A stretch of DNA of 33,495 bases, taken from positions 1-33,495 of the forward strand of contig NZ_PYNW01000026.1 of assembly GCF_003026105.1 (NCBI RefSeq), in the 5' to 3' direction. The notes beneath the pieces were generated by a model that saw nothing but the letters and a program-made list of their open reading frames with translations, was not told the origin of the DNA and did no database searches. The DNA is from Photobacterium sp. GB-56 (GTDB taxonomy: Bacteria > Pseudomonadota > Gammaproteobacteria > Enterobacterales > Vibrionaceae). Of this stretch, positions 7,913 through 17,140 are shown piece by piece. Each line of letters begins with the position of its first letter. Position 1 is the stretch's first letter. The translations under genes and the position numbers were made by a program.

Positions 7913-9444
7913 TTAAACTGGATCTCCAACTTTTGACACTTATGTGCAAGTGTTCGTTTAGGTAAACCCAGGCTTTCAGCTGCTTTTGCACGATTACCGT
8001 TATATTGCTTTAATCGCTCGTTAATAATTGCTTTCTCATACAATTCCACTGCAATGCGTAAATCATCTATGCTTGAAAAATCGTCTTTTGGCGCAACCGT
8101 GTCTTTTATAGGAAGACTAATATCTAATGGTAATTTTGCTACAAACACCTTTTTTTGAATAAGATCATCACATTCAGTTTGTACACACGCCACTTCTATT
8201 AACGAACGTAATTCACGGACATTACCGGGAAAACTCATTTCTTTAAGGTGATCTAACGCCTTGGGAGATAAACCCAAAATATTTCGTTGTTCACGATTGT
8301 TATATTGCTGAATAAAGTAAGAAGCTAACTCTTCAATATCCCCCTTTCGATCATTAAGACTTGAGAGCAATAATGGGTATTGATAAATGCGATAATAAAG
8401 ATCTTGTCTAAAGCCACCATCATTTACACTTTGACGTAAATTTACATGCGTTGCAGCGATCAAACGAAAATTAGAAGATTGCTCTTTATTAGAGCCAACC
8501 GGACGATATTGGCATGTCTCGAGCACACGTAATAGCTTCGCTTGAAGACCTAAAGATAACTCTCCTATTTCATCTAAAAATAATGACCCGCCGTTAGCTT
8601 GAGCTATCAGTCCCTTACGGTTAGCTACCGCGCCTGTGAATGCCCCTTTTTCATAACCGAACAGTTCACTTTCTAACAAGCTTTCAGGTATTGCCGCACA
8701 GTTAATCGCGACAAAAGGCTCTTTGCATCGTTCTGATAAGCTATGTAGTGCTTTTGCGACTAACTCTTTACCCGTTCCGGTTTCACCTTGAATAAGTACA
8801 CTAAGGTTTGAGCCAGCAGCCACTGTTATTTGTTCTCGTAACTGTTTCATTACAGAGCTGCTTCCAATGAGCTTGCATGCCATATCTGACCATGCGCTCT
8901 TTTTCTGATGCTCTGCTTTTAGTCGTGTAATCGAGTCACTAAGTTGCTTTTTATGAGAAGACTGCGCATCCATATCTCTAATGAGTAACCACTGAGAAAT
9001 AAAGGCACAGCTAAACTCGCGCCAGTTTTCATCAGATAATAAATTGTTAATCTGCTTTTGTTCACCGATGAATACTTGTATAGCCGTCACATGGTTTTGA
9101 CTATTCATTAAAGGAACAATAAGCAAACTACTTGATGCATCTACTTGCGAAGATAACTGCTTAAACGAATCATTTTGTTGCCAATAAACCAATTGTTGGC
9201 GATCAAGTAAAACAACTGACGCTTGCTGAAGTACGTGTGAAAAGGGATGATCAAAATCATTTACATCCCATACCCACGATTGATTTTCTGTTGCAAATAA
9301 AGTGCGACCGTCATCCGTCGGATAAATGATATAACTGGCCGTTAATGCAAGCTCTTCTTTTAACGCACTCATATAGAAATCAGTGAGTTTGGCTCGGTCA
9401 CGATAACCTATTAATGCTGAGGTATAATGAAACCACTGTTGCAT
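7909..9444 (-). CDS. vasH: VasH, sigma-54-dependent activator of T6SS genes
   Basis: 511 residues in three parts: an N-terminal GAF-like sensory region (about 20-150), a central AAA+ domain and a C-terminal Fis-type helix-turn-helix (…NRAKAAESLGLPKRTLAHK…). The AAA+ domain shows Walker A GETGTGKE, the sigma-54 contact loop GAFTGA and Walker B GGSLFLDEIGE, all intact, so it should be an active enhancer-binding protein. In V. cholerae VasH works with RpoN to express hcp operons. Here the likely target is the sigma-54 promoter at 22210-22225 with inverted repeats at 22100-22156. The start at 9444 has TGGAG upstream, inside the end of clpV. No aspartate receiver domain is evident. Confidence 0.95.
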   Translation of the reverse strand: MQQWFHYTSALIGYRDRAKLTDFYMSALKEELALTASYIIYPTDDGRTLFATENQSWVWDVNDFDHPFSHVLQQASVVLLDRQQLVYWQQNDSFKQLSSQVDASSSLLIVPLMNSQNHVTAIQVFIGEQKQINNLLSDENWREFSCAFISQWLLIRDMDAQSSHKKQLSDSITRLKAEHQKKSAWSDMACKLIGSSSVMKQLREQITVAAGSNLSVLIQGETGTGKELVAKALHSLSERCKEPFVAINCAAIPESLLESELFGYEKGAFTGAVANRKGLIAQANGGSLFLDEIGELSLGLQAKLLRVLETCQYRPVGSNKEQSSNFRLIAATHVNLRQSVNDGGFRQDLYYRIYQYPLLLSSLNDRKGDIEELASYFIQQYNNREQRNILGLSPKALDHLKEMSFPGNVRELRSLIEVACVQTECDDLIQKKVFVAKLPLDISLPIKDTVAPKDDFSSIDDLRIAVELYEKAIINERLKQYNGNRAKAAESLGLPKRTLAHKCQKLEIQFK

Positions 9445-9449
9445 AACAA

Positions 9450-12080
9450 TTACTCCACCTCACTGTAGAACTCGCCATTTTCTACCGTTAAGCAAATACG
9501 TGTAATCGCTTCACGATGAGCAAGTTTATTTAACAAAGCTAAAGAGACTGGCGGTAACATCTGCCCTTCAATGATCGCTTCTAACATACGTGCACCATTT
9601 TCAGAGCGCGTTGCACGTACAAGTATTTCTTCAACAAGGCATGGTTCAATAACAACTTCCGCCTTATAACGAGAAGTTAATAACTTCTCTAATCGTGAGA
9701 GTTTTCCTCGAACAATTTGTGCTAAAACGTCCTTATTCAGAGGTAAATAAGGCACTACCTCCATACGCGCTAACAATGCGGGTTTAAAGAAATTCGCCAA
9801 CTCTGGATACATCTTTTCTTCGATCAGTTCTGGCTGCTCTGCATAATCAACAATGGTCTGATAACCAAGGTTTGACGTTAGGAAGAACAAGATATTTTGA
9901 CAATCGATTAAACGCCCTTCGCCATCAGCAAGTTCGCCTTTATCGAAAGCTTGATAGAACAGATTCAAGACTTCAGGGTGTGCTTTTTCTACCTCATCAA
10001 GTAAAACAATTGAATAAGGCATCTTTCTAATAGATTCAGTTAATACGCCACCCTCACCAAAACCAACGTAGCCCGGGGGTGAACCAATAAGACGAGAAAC
10101 TGTGTGCTTTTCCTGATATTCAGACATATTTATGGTGGTTAAGAATTGCTGCCCACCATATAACTGCTCGGCTAGTTGAACCACAGTCTCTGTTTTACCC
10201 ACACCACTTGGACCAACTAATAAAAATGCACCTTGAGGTCGGCCTGGACGACGAAGATCAGCACGCGCAGTCAATAAATGGCGATGAATACTCGCCAATG
10301 CGATATCCTGACCTTTAATCATTGAATTTAATACAGAGGGCAACTCAGTAATTTTAGCTAACTCATCAGTATTCATCTGATCGACAGGCACTCCCGTCCA
10401 GTCAGCAATGACTTGTGCAACCTGCGCCGCATCAACCTCAGGATAAATGAGCAACTCGTCATGAGGAATGAGTGCTAGTTGAGAATAAAGATCGACCAAT
10501 CGATTCTGTAATTCATCAACCGACAAGCAAGATTCATCATCATCGTTCTGCTCTGGCAATAGCTCAGTCATCGGCGATAAGAGCTGTTGGCGTGTATCGA
10601 TAATCTCAGTAACAAGTTCTTTTTGTTGCTGCCAATCTTTGTAGAGAGATTCACACTCAACTTGTTCTTCTAAATCTTTTTCTACTAATGCCGATAGTCG
10701 TTCTTCATCAACGGCTTTGCCTAATAATTGCTGACGATTGATCATTTGAATTTCAAGCTGACGTTGATAACTACCACTTTCAATCTCAGAAATTCTGCGA
10801 GGAGGTGCTGTAAGATTAATAGCAATACGTGCACAAGCCGTATCTAAGACATCAATAGCCTTATCGGGAAGTTGACGACCAGATACATAACGAGCAGACA
10901 ATTCTGCTGCCGCACGTAGCGCATCATCACTGATCAATACATTATGCGCATTTTCATACACGCTGTGCAGACCACGCATAATATCAACAGCTTGCTCGGT
11001 TGTTGGCTCATCCAATTTAACTAACTGGAAGCGTCGAGTAAGGGCGGGATCTTTCTCAAAGTACCTTTTGTACTCTTTCCACGTTGTTGCCGCAATTGTA
11101 CATAATTCACCACGAGCTAAAGCAGGTTTAAGTAAGTTCGCAGCATCACCACCACCCTCTTGATTACCAGCACCAATCAAAGTGTGAGCTTCGTCGATGA
11201 AAAGAATGATCTTCACTGGTGAATTTTTTACTTCATCAATCACTGACTTCAAGCGTTTTTCAAATTCACCTTTTACTGATGCCCCTGCTTGCATAAGCCC
11301 TAGATCAAGCAACCATAGCTCAACACGCTGAAGCTGCTCAGGCACTTTGCCCGATTCAATACGTGAAGCGAGACCTTCAATAACGGCACTCTTTCCAACC
11401 CCAGCATCACCGACAACGATGGGATTGTTTTTGCGTCGACGACATAAAATATCAATCATTAGATTAATTTCATTATCGCGGCATAAGACAGGATCTAACT
11501 TACCTTGGCGAGCTTGCTCTGTAACATTTGAACAAAAACGATTAAGCGCACTATCACCAGAGTTTACATTTAGTGGCGCTTTTGTTTCGCCAGAATTTAC
11601 AACAGGTGTTTCAGCAGAATCCGCTACAAGTGATGTGAACTCTTTACGTAAAGCCTCTCGATTAATATTTTCAAAGGCTTTTACTAGGCTAAAACTTAAA
11701 TAACGATCGGGGCTAATAAGTGCTGCCAAGAAAATAAGACCCGATCTTAACTCTGCTTCATTCATTTCTGTTGATGCTAATAACCATGCATCTTGAAGTA
11801 GTTCAACCAGTAAAGGTGAAAAGCTCGGATATGTATCATTCCCTTTATCATGCGGCATTGCATCACCACACAACTGCTTAACAACATCCGTTTTTAAATT
11901 AACTTGTTCAAGTAAAACCCTAATATCTGATAAAGGATTTTCTAGAATAGAAAATAAAAGGTGCTCAATAGTAACTTCATTATTTTCACGGCTCATACAT
12001 AACGATGAAGCCTGTTCTAATGCAATTTTTGTTTGTGCATTTAATTTATTGATGAGTACAGGGAGTTCTATTCTGATCAC
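9450..12080 (-). CDS. clpV: ClpV (TssH) AAA+ ATPase, sheath disassembly
   Basis: 876 residues, the normal size. Order: N-terminal Clp-type domain (about 1-160), first AAA+ module with Walker A GDAGVGKSA and Walker B LFIDEAHTLIGAG, a coiled-coil middle region, and second AAA+ module with Walker A GPSGVGKTE and Walker B IVLLDEVEKAHPE. ClpV unfolds contracted TssBC sheath so that it can be reused. Translation starts at a GTG (12080): the protein begins MIRIELP, the expected N-terminus, and AGGA lies 7 nt upstream. Nine nt separate it from tssL and five from vasH. Confidence 0.97.
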   Translation of the reverse strand: MIRIELPVLINKLNAQTKIALEQASSLCMSRENNEVTIEHLLFSILENPLSDIRVLLEQVNLKTDVVKQLCGDAMPHDKGNDTYPSFSPLLVELLQDAWLLASTEMNEAELRSGLIFLAALISPDRYLSFSLVKAFENINREALRKEFTSLVADSAETPVVNSGETKAPLNVNSGDSALNRFCSNVTEQARQGKLDPVLCRDNEINLMIDILCRRRKNNPIVVGDAGVGKSAVIEGLASRIESGKVPEQLQRVELWLLDLGLMQAGASVKGEFEKRLKSVIDEVKNSPVKIILFIDEAHTLIGAGNQEGGGDAANLLKPALARGELCTIAATTWKEYKRYFEKDPALTRRFQLVKLDEPTTEQAVDIMRGLHSVYENAHNVLISDDALRAAAELSARYVSGRQLPDKAIDVLDTACARIAINLTAPPRRISEIESGSYQRQLEIQMINRQQLLGKAVDEERLSALVEKDLEEQVECESLYKDWQQQKELVTEIIDTRQQLLSPMTELLPEQNDDDESCLSVDELQNRLVDLYSQLALIPHDELLIYPEVDAAQVAQVIADWTGVPVDQMNTDELAKITELPSVLNSMIKGQDIALASIHRHLLTARADLRRPGRPQGAFLLVGPSGVGKTETVVQLAEQLYGGQQFLTTINMSEYQEKHTVSRLIGSPPGYVGFGEGGVLTESIRKMPYSIVLLDEVEKAHPEVLNLFYQAFDKGELADGEGRLIDCQNILFFLTSNLGYQTIVDYAEQPELIEEKMYPELANFFKPALLARMEVVPYLPLNKDVLAQIVRGKLSRLEKLLTSRYKAEVVIEPCLVEEILVRATRSENGARMLEAIIEGQMLPPVSLALLNKLAHREAITRICLTVENGEFYSEVE

Positions 12081-12089
12081 AATGAAGTC

Positions 12090-12887
12090 CTATTGAAGAA
12101 TGTGATTAAGCTGTGTTAAAACATCTAAAGATTTATTATTAAGTAAGATTGAATACGCGATATAAATAGCAACCCAAGATAGACCAAAACCTATAAATAC
12201 AGCCCAAAGAGGAATCTGTCTCGTTAACTTATATTTTTTTTGTGCAACATGTTTTGTTGCGGTAGTTAACGGTTTCGGTTCTTTATCTATTCTTCTTAAC
12301 GTTTCATAAAGATTTGAAACGACTTTATCAAACGCTTCTTGACCATTATTCATCACCTTATATCGACCTTTAAATCCTTGCATCAAACAAAGATAAATAA
12401 ACATCAATAAATCATGATAACGTTCTGGCTCAGTTATTAATCGAGATAAGATCGAGAAAACTTTTTCTCCACCCCATGTTTCATTGTGAAAACGCGTCAG
12501 CAATGAATGTTCAGCCCATATGCTATCCGCTCCCCAAGAAGTACTCATTACCGCTTCATCGATAAAGGAGCAGAGAACATAGCGATAAGCTAGGATCACA
12601 GCATGATCATAACTTGCTTCGGTGAGCTCTACCTCTATCGCTTTAATTTCTTCAACAACTTGATGATAAATTTCTTCAATATTATCGCAGCTACTTAAAC
12701 TACGAATACGTGACGTCATGCCCATTAACGGCGTTGCAGCATCAATCAATAAATTAATATTGCTACCGCGTAATTGGAACCAAAAGTCCTGATCAAGATT
12801 TGTATTCTCTACATTGTCATACAGTAAATCATCATAGTGCGTGTCGCGTATACGGCCTTTCTTTTGAATAGTATGATCCATCATCAT
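12090..12887 (-). CDS. tssL: TssL (DotU/VasF) inner-membrane subunit
   Basis: About 265 residues: a cytoplasmic helical DotU domain followed by a single C-terminal membrane anchor (IPLWAVFIGFGLSWVAIYIA). There is only a short periplasmic tail and no OmpA-like peptidoglycan-binding domain, so it is the short form of TssL. Start: three consecutive ATG codons follow AGGAG at the end of tssK; the first overlaps the tssK stop as TAATG (12887), while the second or third has better spacing to AGGAG. The frame also extends 6 codons to a TTG (12905), which is unlikely. Partner of TssM and TssJ. Confidence 0.94.
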   Translation of the reverse strand: MMMDHTIQKKGRIRDTHYDDLLYDNVENTNLDQDFWFQLRGSNINLLIDAATPLMGMTSRIRSLSSCDNIEEIYHQVVEEIKAIEVELTEASYDHAVILAYRYVLCSFIDEAVMSTSWGADSIWAEHSLLTRFHNETWGGEKVFSILSRLITEPERYHDLLMFIYLCLMQGFKGRYKVMNNGQEAFDKVVSNLYETLRRIDKEPKPLTTATKHVAQKKYKLTRQIPLWAVFIGFGLSWVAIYIAYSILLNNKSLDVLTQLNHILQ

Positions 12888-14224
12888 TAGCTCCTGATTG
12901 CCCAAAATTGAAGATCAAGTTCAGGGAAATCACCTGCAACATGGAATGCAAAGCCACTTGAATTATTAAGCATCTGCCAAGTTTGGCTCGTCTTGTCCAA
13001 TTTAAAGTACGTGTATCCAGCGTGGTAAGGTAATTGACGTGGAGCCACAGGCAATGGCGACAATGGAATACCAGGTAACTGCAATGAAATAAGTTCACGA
13101 ATCTTTTCAACAGACGCAATTTTTGTTTGATGCATAAATAGCTTACGCAACTCTTCCTGCGGAATACGAGCACGTACAGCCAAGATAAACTCAGCATCAG
13201 TAACCAAGTTAGTGTCCTGAATTGAGGCCACCATGAGACCGTATTTTCTTTTATGCAATTGAATAGATACGGCACGCGGCTCAAGAACAATACTCAATGC
13301 CTGTCGTAACATAGACATCACAGGCATAAATGCCTGCTCAGGCATGTCATGGTTATAACTTGCAAACTCGGGCGTCATACGACTTTCATCAGTAAAAGTC
13401 GCTAGTTCTCCACAAAATGAAGTGAGTTCCTTATATAACTCTTCAGGATGAATACTACGTAAATGCGCGATATGCTGAAGCCTTGGCTGCATGCGATTAA
13501 GCATCTGAAGTAACATGAAATCTGCCACATCGGCAACGCCACCTTGATTAGGAGAGCCTAAACGTAATGCAATATTTTTTGCTCGCTCTCTCATTAAACC
13601 TGCCATTTCACCGACAAAGCGCTGTAATCGAGGTACTGCTTTCACATTTAAATGGCAAGGAATAAAGTTGTCGTCCAACATCACACTGCCATCAGGACGT
13701 TTTTCTAAAATTCGTGCAATAGCAATAGACGCGTAAGCACTTCGGTCATCCTTACCAAGCAATAGGCGAACACTTGTTGAGCCGACGTCCATTAAGCAGC
13801 TGTCACCTTGAATGGATTGGATATCTCTAACTTCTTCACGTTTACATTTATAACGTGTCATACCACCCGCAGTGTCATTCCAACTAACTTCCGCTAGTGA
13901 ATCACTACGTAAAGGGATCGCTAAATAAATAATTTGATTGGCTAATGAACTATCAGTCACTTCCAACGCATCAGGCAACATGTCTTGCTGAGGAATATTA
14001 AAAGGTGTGCCGTCAGGCATAATACCAGCCGCACGTTCAATTGCGATGCGACCAAAACTTAGGTATTCCAAATTTAAGATTAATTCTGTTATTCCATATA
14101 AATAGAGACTGACAGAATTAAGTCTTTCATCAATGATGCTTTCAAAATAGCGCTGCTGCTGTTGGAAGTGTTGAGGTTTAATAAATAAACCTTCATTCCA
14201 TATTACTCGGTTTTTTGATGACAT
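12887..14224 (-). CDS. tssK: TssK (VasE) baseplate-membrane complex connector
   Basis: 445 residues, the family's usual length, opening with …VIWNEGLFIKPQHFQQQ…, the hallmark TssK N-terminus. TssK forms trimers that tie the baseplate to the cytoplasmic parts of TssL and TssM. The start codon follows the tssJ stop codon directly (TAG-ATG) with AGGG upstream, and its stop overlaps the start of tssL, so J-K-L are translated in a coupled way. Confidence 0.96.
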   Translation of the reverse strand: MSSKNRVIWNEGLFIKPQHFQQQQRYFESIIDERLNSVSLYLYGITELILNLEYLSFGRIAIERAAGIMPDGTPFNIPQQDMLPDALEVTDSSLANQIIYLAIPLRSDSLAEVSWNDTAGGMTRYKCKREEVRDIQSIQGDSCLMDVGSTSVRLLLGKDDRSAYASIAIARILEKRPDGSVMLDDNFIPCHLNVKAVPRLQRFVGEMAGLMRERAKNIALRLGSPNQGGVADVADFMLLQMLNRMQPRLQHIAHLRSIHPEELYKELTSFCGELATFTDESRMTPEFASYNHDMPEQAFMPVMSMLRQALSIVLEPRAVSIQLHKRKYGLMVASIQDTNLVTDAEFILAVRARIPQEELRKLFMHQTKIASVEKIRELISLQLPGIPLSPLPVAPRQLPYHAGYTYFKLDKTSQTWQMLNNSSGFAFHVAGDFPELDLQFWAIRS

Positions 14225-14704
14225 CTACTCAACCCTATCTAGCACAACTTGATTATCTTTTAAATAAATAAGCAAGTGATAATCACGACCTAACGTTTTT
14301 ACTTTTACAGACTTTTTCCAATCACTATTATCGCTATCAGAAAATAAAGCCATCACACCGATATAACGCGTGTCTTCATCTAATTTCATTTCTTCGACGA
14401 ACTTAAATTTATTCGGCAGCATGACATAATCATAAACATCAACATAATTACTCTTTAGTGCTTTTTTATATTCAAAAGCTAGCTGATCATAAGATGCTGA
14501 ATTAAACATAGAGTCATCTTCAAGTTCGAAAACTTTTAATTCAACTGGTGAGGGTTCATTATTCCCATTCGTATTTATTGAATCGGTACTCACCATGCTG
14601 ATTGTTATCGTACTTGGCTCTGATGCCGGATCATATTTAGAGCTACAACCCATCAACGTTAAGGCAAAAATAAAAACCATGTGGAACAAAGACGACGATT
14701 TCAT
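14225..14704 (-). CDS. tssJ: TssJ (VasD) outer-membrane lipoprotein
   Basis: About 159 residues from the ATG at 14704. The N-terminus is a lipoprotein signal peptide (MKSSSLFHMVFIFALTLMGC) with the lipobox cysteine at residue 20 and Ser-Ser after it, so the outer membrane is its site. The mature part fits the beta-sandwich TssJ domain, which binds periplasmic TssM. AGAGGTG lies about 9 nt upstream within the end of tagH. The open frame continues 28 codons further upstream, but that would hide the signal peptide behind a non-secretory extension and is rejected as the start. Confidence 0.93.
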   Translation of the reverse strand: MKSSSLFHMVFIFALTLMGCSSKYDPASEPSTITISMVSTDSINTNGNNEPSPVELKVFELEDDSMFNSASYDQLAFEYKKALKSNYVDVYDYVMLPNKFKFVEEMKLDEDTRYIGVMALFSDSDNSDWKKSVKVKTLGRDYHLLIYLKDNQVVLDRVE

Positions 14705-14708
14705 CCAG

Positions 14709-16103
14709 CTACACCTCTTGTTGTTTATCACGCAGGTTTTTATCGTAAGATTGATCAAAAATCTCCCAGAATAGCTTTTCAAATCCATGCTGACGATTTG
14801 AAGTCAACTCTTTATGATAACTTTGATACATTTCCCAAGCCCATGCTTCTGGTGATTCACCAACCGATTGGCCAGGACGACGATAACGTAAAAACCTTCG
14901 CATCAACACTTCAGGTGAAAAGGCTTGAATAATTTGATTCAGTGCCTCGCTAATTGCAGTATGTACAGCATCATTATGATCTTTAACTGTGCGAAGACTT
15001 TCTTCGATGGCTGCTGGTGCAGATAAGTGAACAAGACTACGTTGGCTATCAAACATAACCTGTACTGTTTCGTCATAACTTAAACCAAGTCGTAACGGGT
15101 TATCTTCAATGGGTTGCAAGTTCTTATTCATCACACCATATCGACTGGTATTAACTTGTTGATGAAGTTCTATTAACCCCTTTACTGCAGCTTGTAATGA
15201 TGCTCCCATCTCTTCAGATAGCAATTGCATTTCAGCTAGATCATCACTGTTATTCGTTCTAACGCCTAAACCACGAAATAGCGGACCCGTTAATAAATGG
15301 TTTTCATCTGTTGCTACCATCGAATTATTATTCGAACCAGAAAAACCTCGTCCCATTTCTTCTTCAAGCAGATCCAGCGTGTTATCGTCCATTCTAAGTT
15401 CCTTGCTATTTAAAGTAGTCGCTATGTATCCCGATGATTTTTCATCAGCATTCAACGTAGATTTAAAACCGCTTAATGTAATAGCTGACGTTGTGTCATT
15501 TTCAGTATCGGCTTGTATTGTCTGGGCATCACCAATCCACGAATCACATTCAGAAATTAATGACTGTGTATTATTAAGAGATACTGCTGGCTTATTTCGT
15601 GTAATTAACGATTCAACTTCTGTTTTATGTTTGAGTTGATCGAGTGCTAATAATGGATCATCCACATTCGCTTTTTGATCCTTAGTTGTGACATCTAGCT
15701 CATCACCAAATAAATCAATATCAGTTGATTTAGATAGCATCTCTTCAATGTCTTTATCATTTTCAGTGCATGCTTCACCGATAGAAACACGAATGAAATA
15801 AGGACCAATTGAAATAACATCATTTTCATTTAAACGCGCATGCTTGTGCCAACCAATCGGCATTGAAGCACCATTGATATAGGTTTGATTCGAAATATCA
15901 GTGATACAAAAACAGCCATCAATCATTGTGATCTGACAGTGAACCGGTTCCAAAACTCCGTCTCTATCAGCTAGGTGCCAAAAACTCGATGAACTAGAAC
16001 CAATCGCGCCACCAGCAGATGAAAATTCTTTCGTTGCCGACAAACCCGGTTCTAAGAACCGAGTATTAGTAACTTTTAACTTTAGTCGTTGTTGTTCCGC
16101 CAT
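14709..16103 (-). CDS. tagH: TagH, FHA-domain T6SS protein
   Basis: About 464 residues from the ATG at 16103, which follows AAAGGGGCT; an upstream extension to 16136 is unlikely. An FHA fold is recognisable at about residues 20-110 (…GAIGSSSSSFWHL…, …PVHCQITMIDG…, …TYINGASM…). A Ser/Asp/Thr-rich linker and a C-terminal TagH-type domain (about 275-455) follow. FHA domains usually bind phosphothreonine through conserved Arg and Ser residues; here the GR and SR positions read GSS and PV, so the pocket may be inactive. No T6SS kinase or phosphatase (PpkA/PppA) gene is visible in the window, in agreement with that. Equivalent in position to V. cholerae VCA0112. Confidence 0.9.
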   Translation of the reverse strand: MAEQQRLKLKVTNTRFLEPGLSATKEFSSAGGAIGSSSSSFWHLADRDGVLEPVHCQITMIDGCFCITDISNQTYINGASMPIGWHKHARLNENDVISIGPYFIRVSIGEACTENDKDIEEMLSKSTDIDLFGDELDVTTKDQKANVDDPLLALDQLKHKTEVESLITRNKPAVSLNNTQSLISECDSWIGDAQTIQADTENDTTSAITLSGFKSTLNADEKSSGYIATTLNSKELRMDDNTLDLLEEEMGRGFSGSNNNSMVATDENHLLTGPLFRGLGVRTNNSDDLAEMQLLSEEMGASLQAAVKGLIELHQQVNTSRYGVMNKNLQPIEDNPLRLGLSYDETVQVMFDSQRSLVHLSAPAAIEESLRTVKDHNDAVHTAISEALNQIIQAFSPEVLMRRFLRYRRPGQSVGESPEAWAWEMYQSYHKELTSNRQHGFEKLFWEIFDQSYDKNLRDKQQEV

Positions 16104-16114
16104 TTTTAGCCCCT

Positions 16115-17140
16115 TTACTGACGAACTTGTATACAAACTTTACGGTTATTATTCGTCTCACCTAAGAAAGAAGACCAACCTAACGACAGCGTTGAGCCTT
16201 GTATCAATTGCAATGAAGGTACTTCGTCTTCTTTAAGCTCTAACTCCAGATCAAATGCCATTTGCTCACGAAGAATAAATTCAACCAGCTTACAAAATGG
16301 CAAATACTCTTTGCCTGACGGTAAAAAATCATTGAATCGTGATTGGGTAAGATCTTTAATCTCAATAACAAATTTTCCCGTGCAATCACGAACCGTCGAG
16401 CCAATAATTGTACTTTCACCTAACTCACAGTTTGCATTTCCAAGACACATTCGTTGATGATTGGGTATGTCTACTTTACGCTCTACCCACTGACGAATAA
16501 CAACGTTATCCAAATCAAAACAATGAGAAATGATACCTGCAACAATTTGTGGGGAACGGCTTCTACCAGCTAATGTACCGGCGTATGAAAGCATTTTCCC
16601 CCAGTTAATTGCGGTTTCACCACGAAGGTCTTCATCAGCCAAGCCGACTAAGGCAAATAACTGAGAAGAGAAGGCATCACTGGCATTTTCTTTAAACCGA
16701 ATGTAATAACGGTATTTACGCCAAATTCGATATACCAACGCCAATAGTCGGTTATTAAAGAAATCGAGAAAATGCCGTCTTAACCCCGTTTCACTCTCAG
16801 ATGCTATTTCTTCTAATAAAAAACCCGGTAATGGTGATTGAGCACCATTTAATCCAAAGAACGTCGTTTCTAAACAGAAACCACCTTGCTCCAATATCTC
16901 TAATTTTGAAATATCACTCGCAGCAAACCCTAAACTCGGATTGGCTTTAAACAGTAAACGACAATGTGTTTCCCACCCTTCGGTCTCAGGATCTTCATCA
17001 GCTAAGCGCTGTAAAAGTTCGACTAATTGATAAAAGTCGTAAGACCGAACTTGTTGCTCTACTATTGCTAATTGATCGGATGCAAGATGGTCACAATCAA
17101 GATCTATATCAAAGGCTGTAGACCCGTCTGCGTTCCCCAT
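16115..17140 (-). CDS. tssG: TssG (VasB) baseplate subunit
   Basis: 341 residues, typical for TssG (ImpH/VasB), which with TssF forms the baseplate wedge. Recognised from …FDFFNNRLLALVYRIWRKYRYYIRF-type sequence (…HFLDFFNNRLLALVYRIW…) and from its place after tssF. ATG at 17140 with AGGAA about 10 nt upstream overlaps the 3' end of tssF by 37 nt. There is no later methionine near the N-terminus, so the overlap is probably real. Confidence 0.94.
   Translation of the reverse strand: MGNADGSTAFDIDLDCDHLASDQLAIVEQQVRSYDFYQLVELLQRLADEDPETEGWETHCRLLFKANPSLGFAASDISKLEILEQGGFCLETTFFGLNGAQSPLPGFLLEEIASESETGLRRHFLDFFNNRLLALVYRIWRKYRYYIRFKENASDAFSSQLFALVGLADEDLRGETAINWGKMLSYAGTLAGRSRSPQIVAGIISHCFDLDNVVIRQWVERKVDIPNHQRMCLGNANCELGESTIIGSTVRDCTGKFVIEIKDLTQSRFNDFLPSGKEYLPFCKLVEFILREQMAFDLELELKEDEVPSLQLIQGSTLSLGWSSFLGETNNNRKVCIQVRQ

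Noticed and set aside
12832..13290. 152-residue open frame inside tssK
   Set aside because: Same-strand frame shadow of tssK, with no ribosome site or protein character of its own.
14705..14788. Upstream extension of tssJ
   Set aside because: It would put 28 residues before an evident lipoprotein signal peptide; the ATG at 14704 has a good ribosome site.
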